Positions 1 through 7,324 of a DNA stretch of 64,000 bases are shown here, piece by piece; position 1 is the first letter of the stretch, and the number at the start of each line of letters is the position of its first letter. This DNA is from Nonomuraea rubra (GTDB lineage Bacteria > Actinomycetota > Actinomycetes > Streptosporangiales > Streptosporangiaceae): assembly GCF_014207985.1 (NCBI RefSeq), contig NZ_JACHMI010000001.1, positions 8,539,001-8,603,000 of the forward strand, read 5' to 3'. The notes below the pieces were generated by a model. It had not been told where the DNA came from, did not search any database, and saw only the letters and a program-made list of their open reading frames with translations. The position numbers and the translations under genes were made by a program.

Positions 1-187
1 CGTCGTGAAGCGGCCCGTGGTGATCGACACGCCTGAGGGCGAGGTCATCGCGGTGCGGTCGATGGTGTACCTGGCGCTGACGTACGACCACCGCCTGGTG
101 GACGGCGCCGACGCGGCCCGCTTCCTGACGACGATCAAGCGTCGTCTCGAGGAGGGGCGCTTCGAGGCGCAGCTCGGCCTCGCGTAA
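1..187 (+). CDS. sucB: Dihydrolipoamide acyltransferase (2-oxoglutarate dehydrogenase E2), C-terminal fragment
   Basis: The gene enters from the left edge; its reading frame begins at base 2 and only about 61 C-terminal codons are present. The fragment contains [15 protein letters not shown], the conserved active-site signature (DHRxxDG, catalytic His and Asp) of the 2-oxoacid dehydrogenase E2 acyltransferase domain, followed by the usual short tail ending about 28 residues later. E2 transfers the succinyl or acyl group from its lipoyl arm to CoA in the cytoplasmic multienzyme complex. The lipoate genes lipB and lipA just downstream make the lipoyl cofactor, and this neighbourhood is typical of SucB rather than the pyruvate or branched-chain E2. 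The substrate cannot be proved from the fragment. A strong terminator follows at 212-242. Confidence 0.88.
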   Translation, partial: VVKRPVVIDTPEGEVIAVRSMVYLALTYDHRLVDGADAARFLTTIKRRLEEGRFEAQLGLA

Positions 188-211
188 CGCGGCACCTCCG
201 GGCCTGTGATC

Positions 212-242
212 GGCCGGGCGGCCCCCACGGGACCGCCCGGCC
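212..242 (+). terminator. Rho-independent terminator after sucB
   Basis: A perfect 10-bp stem (GGCCGGGCGG at 212-221, CCGCCCGGCC at 233-242) with an 11-nt loop is followed by TTT. It lies 25 bases after the sucB stop and should close that transcript. Confidence 0.8.
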
Positions 243-398
243 TTTCGCTTGCCCCACCCGGCTCCGCCGCCGCCTGGCGCTCTGGAGGGGCGCGCGTCCT
301 GCCGAAGACCTTCCTGACGCGCGCCGGAGTGCGGCGGCGCGCGGAAGCGGAGCACGGTGGGAGATGTCCGGGTGGGGGCCCGGCGTAGTGTGGGATGC

Positions 399-1292
399 AT
401 GGCGATCATCGTGACGGGCGCGTCGGGGCTGCTCGGGACGGCGCTGGCCGGGGCGCTGCGGGCCGAGGGGCGTGAGGTGGTCCGCCTGGTGCGGAGGCGG
501 CCGCAGAGGGACGACGAGGCGTTCTGGGACCCCGTGGAGCAGGTCGTGGACCTGGCCGCCCTCGAAGGCGCCGAGGCCGTCGTGCATCTGGCGGGCGCGT
601 CGATCGGCGGCAGGCGGTGGACGCCCGCGTACAAGCGCGAGCTGGTCACCAGCCGCACCCAGGGCACGCGGGTGCTGGTGGACGCGCTGCGCGAGCTGTC
701 ATCGCCGCCCGAGGTGCTGCTGTCGGCCTCCGGCATGGACTTCTACGGCGACACCGGCGACCTGGTGATCGACGAGGAGCAGGGCAAGGGCCGCGGGTTC
801 CTGTCGGACCTGTGCGAGCGGTGGGAGGCCGAGGCGCGGCGGGCCGGCGAGTCGGGGATCAGGACGGTGCTGGCGCGCTCGTCGCTGGTGCTGAGCAAGC
901 ACGGCGGGGCGCTCGGGCGGATCCTGCCGATCTTCAGGATGGGGCTGGGCGCGCCGCTCGGCACGGGCAGGCAGTACTGGTCGTGGATCAGCGTGGACGA
1001 CTGGGTGGGGGCGGCGCTGCACGTCCTCAGGACCCGGGACCTCGACGGGCCGGTGAACTTCACGGCGCCGTCGCCCGTCACGAACGCCGAATTCACCAGG
1101 ACCCTCGGCAAGGCCCTGCGCCGGGGCACGATGCCGATCCCTGTTCCGGCGTTCGCGCTGGCAGCGGGGCTGGGCGAGTTCGCCCGCGAGGGGTTGCTGG
1201 TCAGCCATAGGCTGGAGCCGGCCAAGCTGACGGCCGGCGGCTATCGCTTCGCGCATACGCGTCTCGACGAGGCGCTACGCGCCGTACTGTAG
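399..1292 (+). CDS. TIGR01777 / SDR39U1-type NAD(P)-dependent epimerase
   Basis: A 297-residue protein of the extended short-chain dehydrogenase superfamily. The N-terminus has the Rossmann nucleotide-binding motif (VTGASGLLGTAL, about residues 5-16). The SDR39U1/YfcH hallmarks follow: HLAGASIGGRRW near residue 66, a YGD motif in SASGMDFYGDTG, and an internal RSSLVL. The C-terminal third matches the DUF1731 region of this family (NFTAPSPVTNAEF, then MPIPVPAFAL). The physiological substrate is unknown; members are thought to act on nucleotide sugars or cell-envelope intermediates. The ATG at 399 is chosen because the Rossmann motif begins four residues in. A TAGTGT hexamer sits 7 nt before the ATG and there is no Shine-Dalgarno, which suggests a leaderless transcript. 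Confidence 0.88.
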   Translation: MAIIVTGASGLLGTALAGALRAEGREVVRLVRRRPQRDDEAFWDPVEQVVDLAALEGAEAVVHLAGASIGGRRWTPAYKRELVTSRTQGTRVLVDALRELSSPPEVLLSASGMDFYGDTGDLVIDEEQGKGRGFLSDLCERWEAEARRAGESGIRTVLARSSLVLSKHGGALGRILPIFRMGLGAPLGTGRQYWSWISVDDWVGAALHVLRTRDLDGPVNFTAPSPVTNAEFTRTLGKALRRGTMPIPVPAFALAAGLGEFAREGLLVSHRLEPAKLTAGGYRFAHTRLDEALRAVL

Positions 1293-1332
1293 GTTGCCGA
1301 TCCATCCTTCTAGCACTTGGGAGAAATCTGAC

Positions 1333-2070
1333 ATGACCCGGTCAGGACAGTCGCACATCCTCGCCGTCGGGGGCGGGTCGTTCCGCCCCAGCAGGCGCCA
1401 CGGCCAGATCGAGGCCAGTGCCCTGCTGCGTTACGGCCTCGACCTGACCGGCCAGGACCGTCCGAAGCTCGGCCTGGTGGCCACGGCGATGGGCGACTCG
1501 GCCGACTGGGTGCTGAAGATGTACGGCGCCTTCGCGAGCTGGGACGTCGAGGTGAGCCATCTGACGGTGTTCCCGATGCCGAACGTGCCGGATCCGCGGG
1601 CGTGGATCCTGGAGCAGGACATGATCTATGTCAGCGGTGGCAGCGTGGCGAACCTGATGGCGTTGTGGCGGCTGCACGGGCTCGACGAGGCGTTCGAGGA
1701 GGCGTGGCGGGCCGGGGTGGTGCTGTCGGGGCAGAGCGCGGGCGCGCTGTGCTGGCACGTCGGCGGCAACACCGACTCCTTCGGCCCCGACCTGCGGGTG
1801 TGGTCCGAGGGGATGGCGCTGCTGCCGTACTCGTGCGGGGTGCACTACAACGCCGAGCCGCAGCGCCGCCCGCTGCTGCAGCGGTCGGTGGCGGAGGGCG
1901 AGCTGCCCGCCGGGTACGCCGCCGACGAGAACGTCGGCCTGCACTACGTGGGCACGGAGTTCATCCAGGCCGTGAGCACGGAGCCGGGCTCGTACGCGTA
2001 CAAGGTGGAGACCGACGGTGCGGGAAAGGTAAAGGAGTTCAGGATCGAGCCGCGTTTGCTGACCCCCTGA
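1333..2070 (+). CDS. Peptidase E (family S51, alpha-aspartyl dipeptidase-like)
   Basis: A 245-residue cytoplasmic protein. The nucleophile elbow GQSAGAL ([14 protein letters not shown]) is the S51 signature, with Ser as nucleophile, as in peptidase E and cyanophycinase. A second family block, [20 protein letters not shown], precedes it. Known S51 peptidase E enzymes cleave dipeptides with N-terminal Asp; cyanophycinases are longer, so peptidase E fits better. The ATG at 1333 is preceded by GGGAG at about 10 nt. The gene lies in the same direction between the epimerase and lipB, with 37 bases to the lipB ATG, so cotranscription is possible. Confidence 0.85.
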   Translation: MTRSGQSHILAVGGGSFRPSRRHGQIEASALLRYGLDLTGQDRPKLGLVATAMGDSADWVLKMYGAFASWDVEVSHLTVFPMPNVPDPRAWILEQDMIYVSGGSVANLMALWRLHGLDEAFEEAWRAGVVLSGQSAGALCWHVGGNTDSFGPDLRVWSEGMALLPYSCGVHYNAEPQRRPLLQRSVAEGELPAGYAADENVGLHYVGTEFIQAVSTEPGSYAYKVETDGAGKVKEFRIEPRLLTP

Positions 2071-2107
2071 TTACCCTTCAAGGGTGAGGGAACGGCACAA
2101 TAGGCTC

Positions 2108-2800
2108 ATGCGCCCCATCCCCGGGGACGATCCCCACGCACTCGCCATCGTCCGACTCGGTGTCGACGTCCCCTACGAGCAGGCCTGGTCGTTGCAGCGC
2201 TGGGTGCACGGCAAGCGGGTCGCCGGAGAGCTCACCGACACCGTCCTGATCCTTGAGCACGCGCCCGTCTACACGGCGGGCAAGCGCACCGCCCCGCACG
2301 AGCGCCCCTCCGACGGCACCCCCGTCGTCGACGTCGATCGCGGCGGGCGGCTGACCTGGCACGGGCCCGGGCAGCTGGTGGCCTATCCGATCGTGGCGAT
2401 CACCGACGTGGTGGCGTTCGCCTGCCGCCTGGAGGACGCGATGATCCAGGTGTGCGCCGACTTCGGGGTCACGGCCAGGCGGGTGGCCGGCAGGGCGGGG
2501 GTCTGGGCGCTCGGCGACCCGGCCCTCGGCCTGCCCGACCGCCAGCTCGGCGCGGTCGGCCTGCGGCTGGCGCGCGGCGTGACCATGCACGGCTTCGCGC
2601 TCAACTGCGCCAACGACCCCCGCTGGTACAACCGCATCACGCCGTGCGGCATCCCCGACGTGGGCGTCACCTCCCTGTCGGCCGAGACGGGCCGGCGCAT
2701 CGTGGTCGAGGAGGTCATGCCGATCGCGGAGAAGCGGCTGGCGGAGGCGCTCGGCAAGGAGCCGTTCGACCTGCACGAGGAGGACCTCCTCCGGCGCTGA
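2108..2800 (+). CDS. lipB: Octanoyltransferase LipB with glutamine at the catalytic lysine position
   Basis: A 230-residue LipB homologue, which transfers octanoyl from octanoyl-ACP to lipoyl domains, the first step of lipoate biosynthesis. The family signature [18 protein letters not shown] (about residues 78-95) and the catalytic cysteine block [17 protein letters not shown] (Cys about 180) are present. The other catalytic residue, a lysine 34 residues before the cysteine in the E. coli and M. tuberculosis enzymes (K135/C169 and K142/C176), is here Gln146 in [11 protein letters not shown], at exactly 34 residues. The codon is CAG. The rest of the active site looks normal, so this is probably a functional or specialised enzyme, but activity needs testing. 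Start ATG 2108; no strong Shine-Dalgarno. lipA lies one gene downstream. Confidence 0.9.
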   Translation: MRPIPGDDPHALAIVRLGVDVPYEQAWSLQRWVHGKRVAGELTDTVLILEHAPVYTAGKRTAPHERPSDGTPVVDVDRGGRLTWHGPGQLVAYPIVAITDVVAFACRLEDAMIQVCADFGVTARRVAGRAGVWALGDPALGLPDRQLGAVGLRLARGVTMHGFALNCANDPRWYNRITPCGIPDVGVTSLSAETGRRIVVEEVMPIAEKRLAEALGKEPFDLHEEDLLRR

Positions 2801-2870
2801 CGGAGCGATACCCGGTCGTTGACCGAATCGGCATCTGGTAGGCGCGCTTTTCCGGCTTACCATCGCCTGT

Positions 2871-3860
2871 GTGACGCGTCTTTGCGCTCTGGTGCTCGCG
2901 CTCGTGGTGCACCTGCTGACGGTGGCGTTCGTGGTGCTGGGCGGGTGGATCATCCTGCGTGAGCCGGGATCGGTCCTGTCGTGGATCTTCGGTGGCGTGA
3001 GCCTGGCGGTGGGCTGGGCGCTGCGGCCGCGCCTGGGCCGCCTGCCCGCCGACGCCGAGGTGCTCGACCGCGCCTCGGCCGCGGAGCTGTACGGGGTGGC
3101 GGACCGGGTGGCCGACCAGGTGGGGGTCAAGCGACCCGCCAAGGTGGCGGTGCGCGACCTGGCCACGCGCACCGGGTACGACCGCGTCGGGCTGGCGCGC
3201 ACCCCCGTCCTGATGCTCGGCCTGCCCCTGTGGCTGGCGCTGCCGCCCAAGCAGCGGGTGGCCCTGCTGGCCAGGGCGTACGCGCGGCTGCCCACCGGCG
3301 ACGAGCGGGTGGTGAGCGAGGCGCTGGCCACGCTGGACGCCTGGCGGGACGCCCTGGTGGGCACCGGCTCTGGGCCGTTGAAGGCCAGGTCGGAGGCGGA
3401 GGACAAGATCGCGGCTTCGACGCCGATGGCGCTGGAGGCGATGCACCCCGCGTACGACGTGACAGGCATCCTCGGCCGCCTGGTCGGCCGGGTGCTCGGC
3501 GGCCCGGTGCTGCTCGTGCGGTACGCGCTGGCCCGCCTGTCCCGGGCCGGCGAGAGCCGCGTCCAGGCCAGGCAGCGGGCCCTGGCGCTGCGTGCGGCCA
3601 CCGAGGCGGAGCTGGCCGAGCTGGACGCGCTGGAGGCGCGCGGCGGCTACCTGGCGCCGATGCAGGCGGCGGCGCTGCGCGGCGAGAGCGTCTCGGCGAT
3701 CCGGCGCACGGTGCTGACCAAGTTCCAGCTCACCGCCGACGGCGTGTGGCCCTCGGCGCCGCACTCCGAGCTGCTCGGCACCCACCAGTCCGACCGGATC
3801 GACGAGGAGCTGGCCGCCCACTACGCCCGCGCGATCCGCGGCTTCGGGCTCATCTCCTGA
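2871..3860 (+). CDS. Membrane protein resembling an M48 peptidase but lacking HExxH
   Basis: A 329-residue protein with two N-terminal membrane segments (about residues 3-27 and 32-48). A cytoplasmic or periplasmic region follows that resembles HtpX/M48 metallopeptidases found beside lipoate genes in actinomycetes. In that family the segment PxQRVALLxHExxHxxxGD holds the zinc ligands. Here the equivalent reads PKQRVALLARAYARLPTGD, so both histidines and the glutamate are replaced (Arg135, Ala136 and Arg139). The protein is therefore probably a non-catalytic pseudo-protease. The middle (PVLLVRYALARLSRAGESRVQARQRALAL) resembles the later M48 region. GTG start at 2871, with TACCAT 7 nt upstream and no Shine-Dalgarno. 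The M48 relationship is inferred by motif alignment only. Confidence 0.65.
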   Translation: MTRLCALVLALVVHLLTVAFVVLGGWIILREPGSVLSWIFGGVSLAVGWALRPRLGRLPADAEVLDRASAAELYGVADRVADQVGVKRPAKVAVRDLATRTGYDRVGLARTPVLMLGLPLWLALPPKQRVALLARAYARLPTGDERVVSEALATLDAWRDALVGTGSGPLKARSEAEDKIAASTPMALEAMHPAYDVTGILGRLVGRVLGGPVLLVRYALARLSRAGESRVQARQRALALRAATEAELAELDALEARGGYLAPMQAAALRGESVSAIRRTVLTKFQLTADGVWPSAPHSELLGTHQSDRIDEELAAHYARAIRGFGLIS

Positions 3861-3902
3861 CCCTCGACGAGGTCGCTGCCGCGGCGGACGTAAGCTGAGA
3901 AG

Positions 3903-4832
3903 GTGACCGTTGCTCCTGAAGGCCGAAAGCTCCTCCGCCTGGAGGTGCGTAACGCCGAAACCCCTATCGAGCGCAAGCCCCCGTGGATCAAGACCAAGCT
4001 GAGGACGGGCCCCGAATACACCGAGCTGAAATCGCTCGTGCGCCGGGAGGGCCTGCACACGGTCTGTGAAGAGGCGGGCTGTCCGAATATCTACGAGTGC
4101 TGGGAGGATCGCGAGGCGACCTTCCTCATCGGCGGCGACCAGTGCACCCGGCGCTGCGACTTCTGCCAGATCGACACGGGCAAGCCGAAGGAATACGACC
4201 GCGACGAGCCGCGCAGGGTGGCCGAGTCCGTCCAGCAGATGGGCCTGAAGTACGCGACCGTGACCGGCGTGGCCCGCGACGACCTGCCCGACGGCGGTGC
4301 CTGGCTCTACGCCGAGACCGCGCGCCAGATCCACGCGCTGCTGCCCGACTGCGGCGTCGAGCTGCTGGTGCCCGACTTCAACGGCAACCGCGAGCAGCTG
4401 GAGGAGGTCTTCTCCAGCAAGCCCGAGGTGTTCGCGCACAACGTCGAGACGGTGCCGCGGATCTTCAAGCGCATCCGTCCCGCCTTCCGCTACGAGCGCT
4501 CGCTCGGCGTGATCACGACGGCCCGCGAGGCCGGGCTGGTGACCAAGTCCAACCTGATCCTGGGCATGGGCGAGACGCGCGAGGAGATCGTGGAGGCCAT
4601 GCGCGACCTGCACGCGGCGGGCACCGACCTGCTCACGATCACGCAGTACCTGCGGCCGACGCCGCGCCACCACCCGGTGGAGCGGTGGGTCAAGCCGGAG
4701 GAGTTCGTGGAGCTGCAGGCCGAGGCCGAGGCGATCGGGTTCGCCGGGGTGCTGTCCGGGCCGCTGGTGCGCTCGTCGTACCGGGCGGGCCGGCTCTACA
4801 AGCAGGCCATCGAGGCCCGCCAGACCGCCTGA
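3903..4832 (+). CDS. lipA: Lipoyl synthase LipA
   Basis: A 309-residue radical-SAM enzyme that inserts two sulfurs into protein-bound octanoyl groups to form lipoate. All diagnostic motifs are intact. The auxiliary cluster motif is [12 protein letters not shown] (about residues 55-66), the radical-SAM cluster motif is CTRRCDFC (about 81-88), and the conserved RSSYRAG serves the auxiliary cluster's serine ligand near the C-terminus. Length is normal. The GTG at 3903 is preceded by TAAGCT at 6 nt, suggesting a leaderless message. It acts after LipB on SucB and the other lipoyl proteins. A long perfect hairpin follows directly. Confidence 0.97.
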   Translation: MTVAPEGRKLLRLEVRNAETPIERKPPWIKTKLRTGPEYTELKSLVRREGLHTVCEEAGCPNIYECWEDREATFLIGGDQCTRRCDFCQIDTGKPKEYDRDEPRRVAESVQQMGLKYATVTGVARDDLPDGGAWLYAETARQIHALLPDCGVELLVPDFNGNREQLEEVFSSKPEVFAHNVETVPRIFKRIRPAFRYERSLGVITTAREAGLVTKSNLILGMGETREEIVEAMRDLHAAGTDLLTITQYLRPTPRHHPVERWVKPEEFVELQAEAEAIGFAGVLSGPLVRSSYRAGRLYKQAIEARQTA

Positions 4833-4838
4833 TTCCAG

Positions 4839-4881
4839 ACATGAAGCAGCCCCGGGAGCTCCTCCCGGGGCTGCTTCATGT
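4839..4881. terminator. Long perfect hairpin terminator after lipA
   Basis: A perfect 19-bp stem (4839-4857 paired with 4863-4881) with a 5-nt loop GCTCC begins 7 bases after the lipA stop. The right flank has no long T-run, but the stem is one of the strongest in the window and should stop transcription before the AraC gene. Confidence 0.85.
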
Positions 4882-4957
4882 CCGGTAATGCGGCGTTCCG
4901 CCCGGACGATCGCGGACGGGCTAGCATGGCAGCGCACCCGACGGAGGGGCGACTCAC

Positions 4958-5914
4958 ATGGCCGTGCTGATCCGCACCAGTGACCTGCCCGCGGCGCGCC
5001 GCCACGATGCGTGGCGCGGCATCGTCTGCGACACGCTGGGCCCGCTCGACCTGCGCATCGATCCCGACGCCCCGCTGCGCGGCGAGATCGAGTTCGGCAA
5101 GCTCGGCGCCGTCGGCGTCGGCCGGATCAAGACGTCCACGCCGCACAGCATCCACCGCACGCCGGGCATGATCCACCGCGACAACCCCGAGCTGTACCGC
5201 GTGGTGCTCACGCTGGCGGGCAGCCCGCGCCTGTCCCAGGACGGCCGGAACACGCAGCTCAGCCGCGGCGAGTTCGCGATCTACGACTTCTCGCGGCCGT
5301 ACGAGCTGGCCTACGACTCGGCGGTGCGGCTGGTGGTGTTCAGCTTCCCGCGCGAGCAGCTCGCCGTGCCCGTCGACGCGGTGGCGGAGCTGGCCGCGCT
5401 GCCCATCGGGGCGGAGTCGGGGGCCGCCGCCCTGGCCGTGCCGCTGCTGCGGCGGGTGGCGCTGGATCACGAGACCTACCGGCCGGGCAGCGCGGCCCGG
5501 CTGTCGGGCGTGGTGACGGACCTGGTCAGCGCCGCCGTGGCCGAACGCCTGGACCTGGCGCGGTCGCTGCCCGCCGACGCCCGGCAGCGTACGTTACTGA
5601 TGGAGGTGCACGCGTTCATCGAGCAGCGGCTGGGCGAGATCGACCTCGATCCGGCGACCGTCGCGGCCGCGCACCACATCTCCGTGCGGTACCTGCACCG
5701 GCTCTTCGAGTCGGAGAACACGACGGTGGCCGCCTGGATCCGGCAGCGCCGCCTCGAACGTTGCCGCGCGGACCTGATCTCGGGCGGCGGCCGGTCCGTC
5801 AGCGCGGTCGGCGCCCGGTGGGGGCTGCCCGACGCGGCGCATTTCTCCAGATTGTTCCGGCAGGCGTACGGGATGCCGCCCGCCGAGTACCGCCGCGCCC
5901 ACACCGTGCGCTGA
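4958..5914 (+). CDS. AraC-family transcriptional regulator
   Basis: A 318-residue one-component regulator. The first about 180 residues are an AraC_binding_2-type sensor (cupin-like; HRDNPELYRVVLTLAG, RGEFAIYDFSRPYEL). The last about 105 residues are the two-helix-turn-helix AraC domain, with VAAAHHISVRYLHRLFESENTTVAAWIRQRRLERCRADL and the second motif VSAVGARWGLPDAAHFSRLFRQAYGMPPAEYR. ATG 4958 has GGAGGGG about 9 nt upstream. It stands in front of a VOC protein and an alpha/beta hydrolase in the same direction, which are plausible targets. The effector is unknown. Confidence 0.9.
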   Translation: MAVLIRTSDLPAARRHDAWRGIVCDTLGPLDLRIDPDAPLRGEIEFGKLGAVGVGRIKTSTPHSIHRTPGMIHRDNPELYRVVLTLAGSPRLSQDGRNTQLSRGEFAIYDFSRPYELAYDSAVRLVVFSFPREQLAVPVDAVAELAALPIGAESGAAALAVPLLRRVALDHETYRPGSAARLSGVVTDLVSAAVAERLDLARSLPADARQRTLLMEVHAFIEQRLGEIDLDPATVAAAHHISVRYLHRLFESENTTVAAWIRQRRLERCRADLISGGGRSVSAVGARWGLPDAAHFSRLFRQAYGMPPAEYRRAHTVR

Positions 5915-6003
5915 TCGTCAATCTCCCTGGCGCCCAGATCCAAGACCGGCGGGTCCCTCGCCGAGCAGACTGAGGGCACACGCAAGCGAGAAGGGATCCG
6001 GAG

Positions 6004-6390
6004 ATGCAGCTCTTCGTCAACATGGCGGTCAAGGACCTGGACAGGTCGTCGAAGTTCTTCACCGACCTCGGCTTCAACCTGTTCGGCATGGCCCAGGGCA
6101 TGGCGTCGGTCATCATCAGCGAGCAGACGCAGGTGATGCTGCTGGAGGAGCCGGTGTTCGGCTCGTTCATCACCAAGGAGATCGCCGACTCCGCAAAGAG
6201 CACCGAGGCGATCCTGTGCCTCGGCGTGGAGAACCCGGCCGCGGTCGACGCGTTGGTGGACAAGGCCCTGGCCGCCGGCGCCACCCCGGCGGGTGTCCCG
6301 CTGCAGGGCGGCCCCCGCTACCAGCGCGGCTTCGCCGACCTCGACGGACACCACTGGGAGGTGCTGTGCCTGGTGCCGCCGACGGAGTGA
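6004..6390 (+). CDS. VOC-family (glyoxalase/extradiol dioxygenase fold) protein
   Basis: A 128-residue protein with the paired beta-alpha-beta-beta-beta modules of the vicinal oxygen chelate superfamily. It starts MQLFVNMAVKDLDRSSKFFTDLGF and ends GFADLDGHHWEVLCLVPP, the typical last-strand motif with a metal-ligand glutamate. This subgroup is often annotated as a glyoxalase or bleomycin-resistance-like protein, but the substrate cannot be told. GAAGGGATCCGGAG precedes the ATG as a good ribosome site. The stop codon overlaps a possible GTG start (6387) of the next gene, so the two are likely coexpressed. Confidence 0.85.
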   Translation: MQLFVNMAVKDLDRSSKFFTDLGFNLFGMAQGMASVIISEQTQVMLLEEPVFGSFITKEIADSAKSTEAILCLGVENPAAVDALVDKALAAGATPAGVPLQGGPRYQRGFADLDGHHWEVLCLVPPTE

Positions 6391-6404
6391 ATCAGGACGC
6401 GGTC

Positions 6405-7199
6405 ATGTCCGGCTCGGTGAAGTCGGCCGACGGGACCCTCATCGCCTACGACCGGCTCGGTGAGGGCCCGGCGGTCGTCCTGGTCCAGGGCGCGTTCTCG
6501 GATCGGCGGCATCCGCTGATGACCGCCATCGCCGAAGGACTGGCGCGGTGGTTCACGGTCTACAACTACGACCGCCGCGGGCGCGGCGGCAGCGGTGACA
6601 CCCAGCCGTACGCGGTGGAGCGGGAGATCGAGGATCTGGCCGCCGTCGCCGGGGCGGCGGGCGGGGCGGCCATGGTGTTCGGCGGCTCGTCGGGCGCGGC
6701 GCTGGCGCTGGAGGCGGCGGCGGTGAACCCGTCGATCAGCAAGCTGGCCGTGTGGGAGCCGCCGTACCACGTGGACGACGGCGCGCCCGCTCTCCCCCTC
6801 GACTTCGCCGGGCAGCTCGCCGACCTGGTGGCGATGGGGCAGCGGGGTGAGGCGGTGGAGCGGTTCATGGTCGAGGCGGCCGAGATGCCGCGGGAGGCCG
6901 TCGCCGGGATGCGGGCGCACCCCGCGTGGGCGGAGATGGAGGCAGTGGCGCACACGCTGGCCTACGAGGCGGCCGTGCTCGGCCCCGGGAACGCGCTGCC
7001 CGCGGCGCGGCTGGCCCGCATCGCGCAGCCGACGCTGGTGCTCAACGGGGCCGACAGCGCGGCGTGGATGGCGAACGCGGGGGTGGCGGTGGCGGCGGCC
7101 GTGCCGGGGGCGGTGCGGCGGGTGCTGGAGGACCAGGCGCACAACGTGGCGCCGGAGGCGCTGGTGCCCGAGCTGCTGGAGTTCTTCGTCACGGCCTGA
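6405..7199 (+). CDS. Alpha/beta hydrolase
   Basis: A 264-residue alpha/beta hydrolase. Visible features are the N-terminal strand and oxyanion region (GEGPAVVLVQGAF), the YDRRGRGGSGDT block, the nucleophile elbow FGGSSGAA (Ser in GxSxG), LNGADS as the likely acid loop, and the catalytic His in DQAHNVAPEAL. Esterase, lactonase or other activities are all possible. ATG 6405 is chosen because homologues begin close to SVKSADGT; a GTG at 6387 overlapping the preceding TGA would add six residues and allow coupling. A terminator follows at 7226-7261. Confidence 0.85.
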   Translation: MSGSVKSADGTLIAYDRLGEGPAVVLVQGAFSDRRHPLMTAIAEGLARWFTVYNYDRRGRGGSGDTQPYAVEREIEDLAAVAGAAGGAAMVFGGSSGAALALEAAAVNPSISKLAVWEPPYHVDDGAPALPLDFAGQLADLVAMGQRGEAVERFMVEAAEMPREAVAGMRAHPAWAEMEAVAHTLAYEAAVLGPGNALPAARLARIAQPTLVLNGADSAAWMANAGVAVAAAVPGAVRRVLEDQAHNVAPEALVPELLEFFVTA

Positions 7200-7225
7200 C
7201 GCTGCCAATCTGTATGCGGTGACGC

Positions 7226-7261
7226 CCCCGGGCTGCCGGTCCTCGTATCGGCGGCCCGGGG
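7226..7261 (+). terminator. Terminator after the hydrolase
   Basis: A 13-bp stem with one G-U type mismatch (7226-7238 with 7249-7261) and a 10-nt loop. It begins 27 bases after the hydrolase stop. Confidence 0.75.
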
Positions 7262-7278
7262 CTTTGCGTTACGCAAAG
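7262..7278. promoter_or_regulatory. Perfect palindromic operator before the GH3 gene
   Basis: CTTTGCGTTACGCAAAG is a perfect 17-bp palindrome with a central T. It lies 47 bp before the proposed GTG of the GH3 gene and directly after the preceding terminator. Shape and position fit a repressor site (for example LacI or similar). No regulator gene is adjacent, so the protein that binds is unknown. Confidence 0.6.
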
Positions 7279-7324
7279 GTCACAAACCTATCGGGTGCTC
7301 GGTTTTCTGGTGAACACTGTGCTC

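Noticed and set aside
1294..1332. Extended N-terminus of peptidase E
   Set aside because: The extra 13 residues precede a good ribosome site and are not family-like; ATG 1333 is better.
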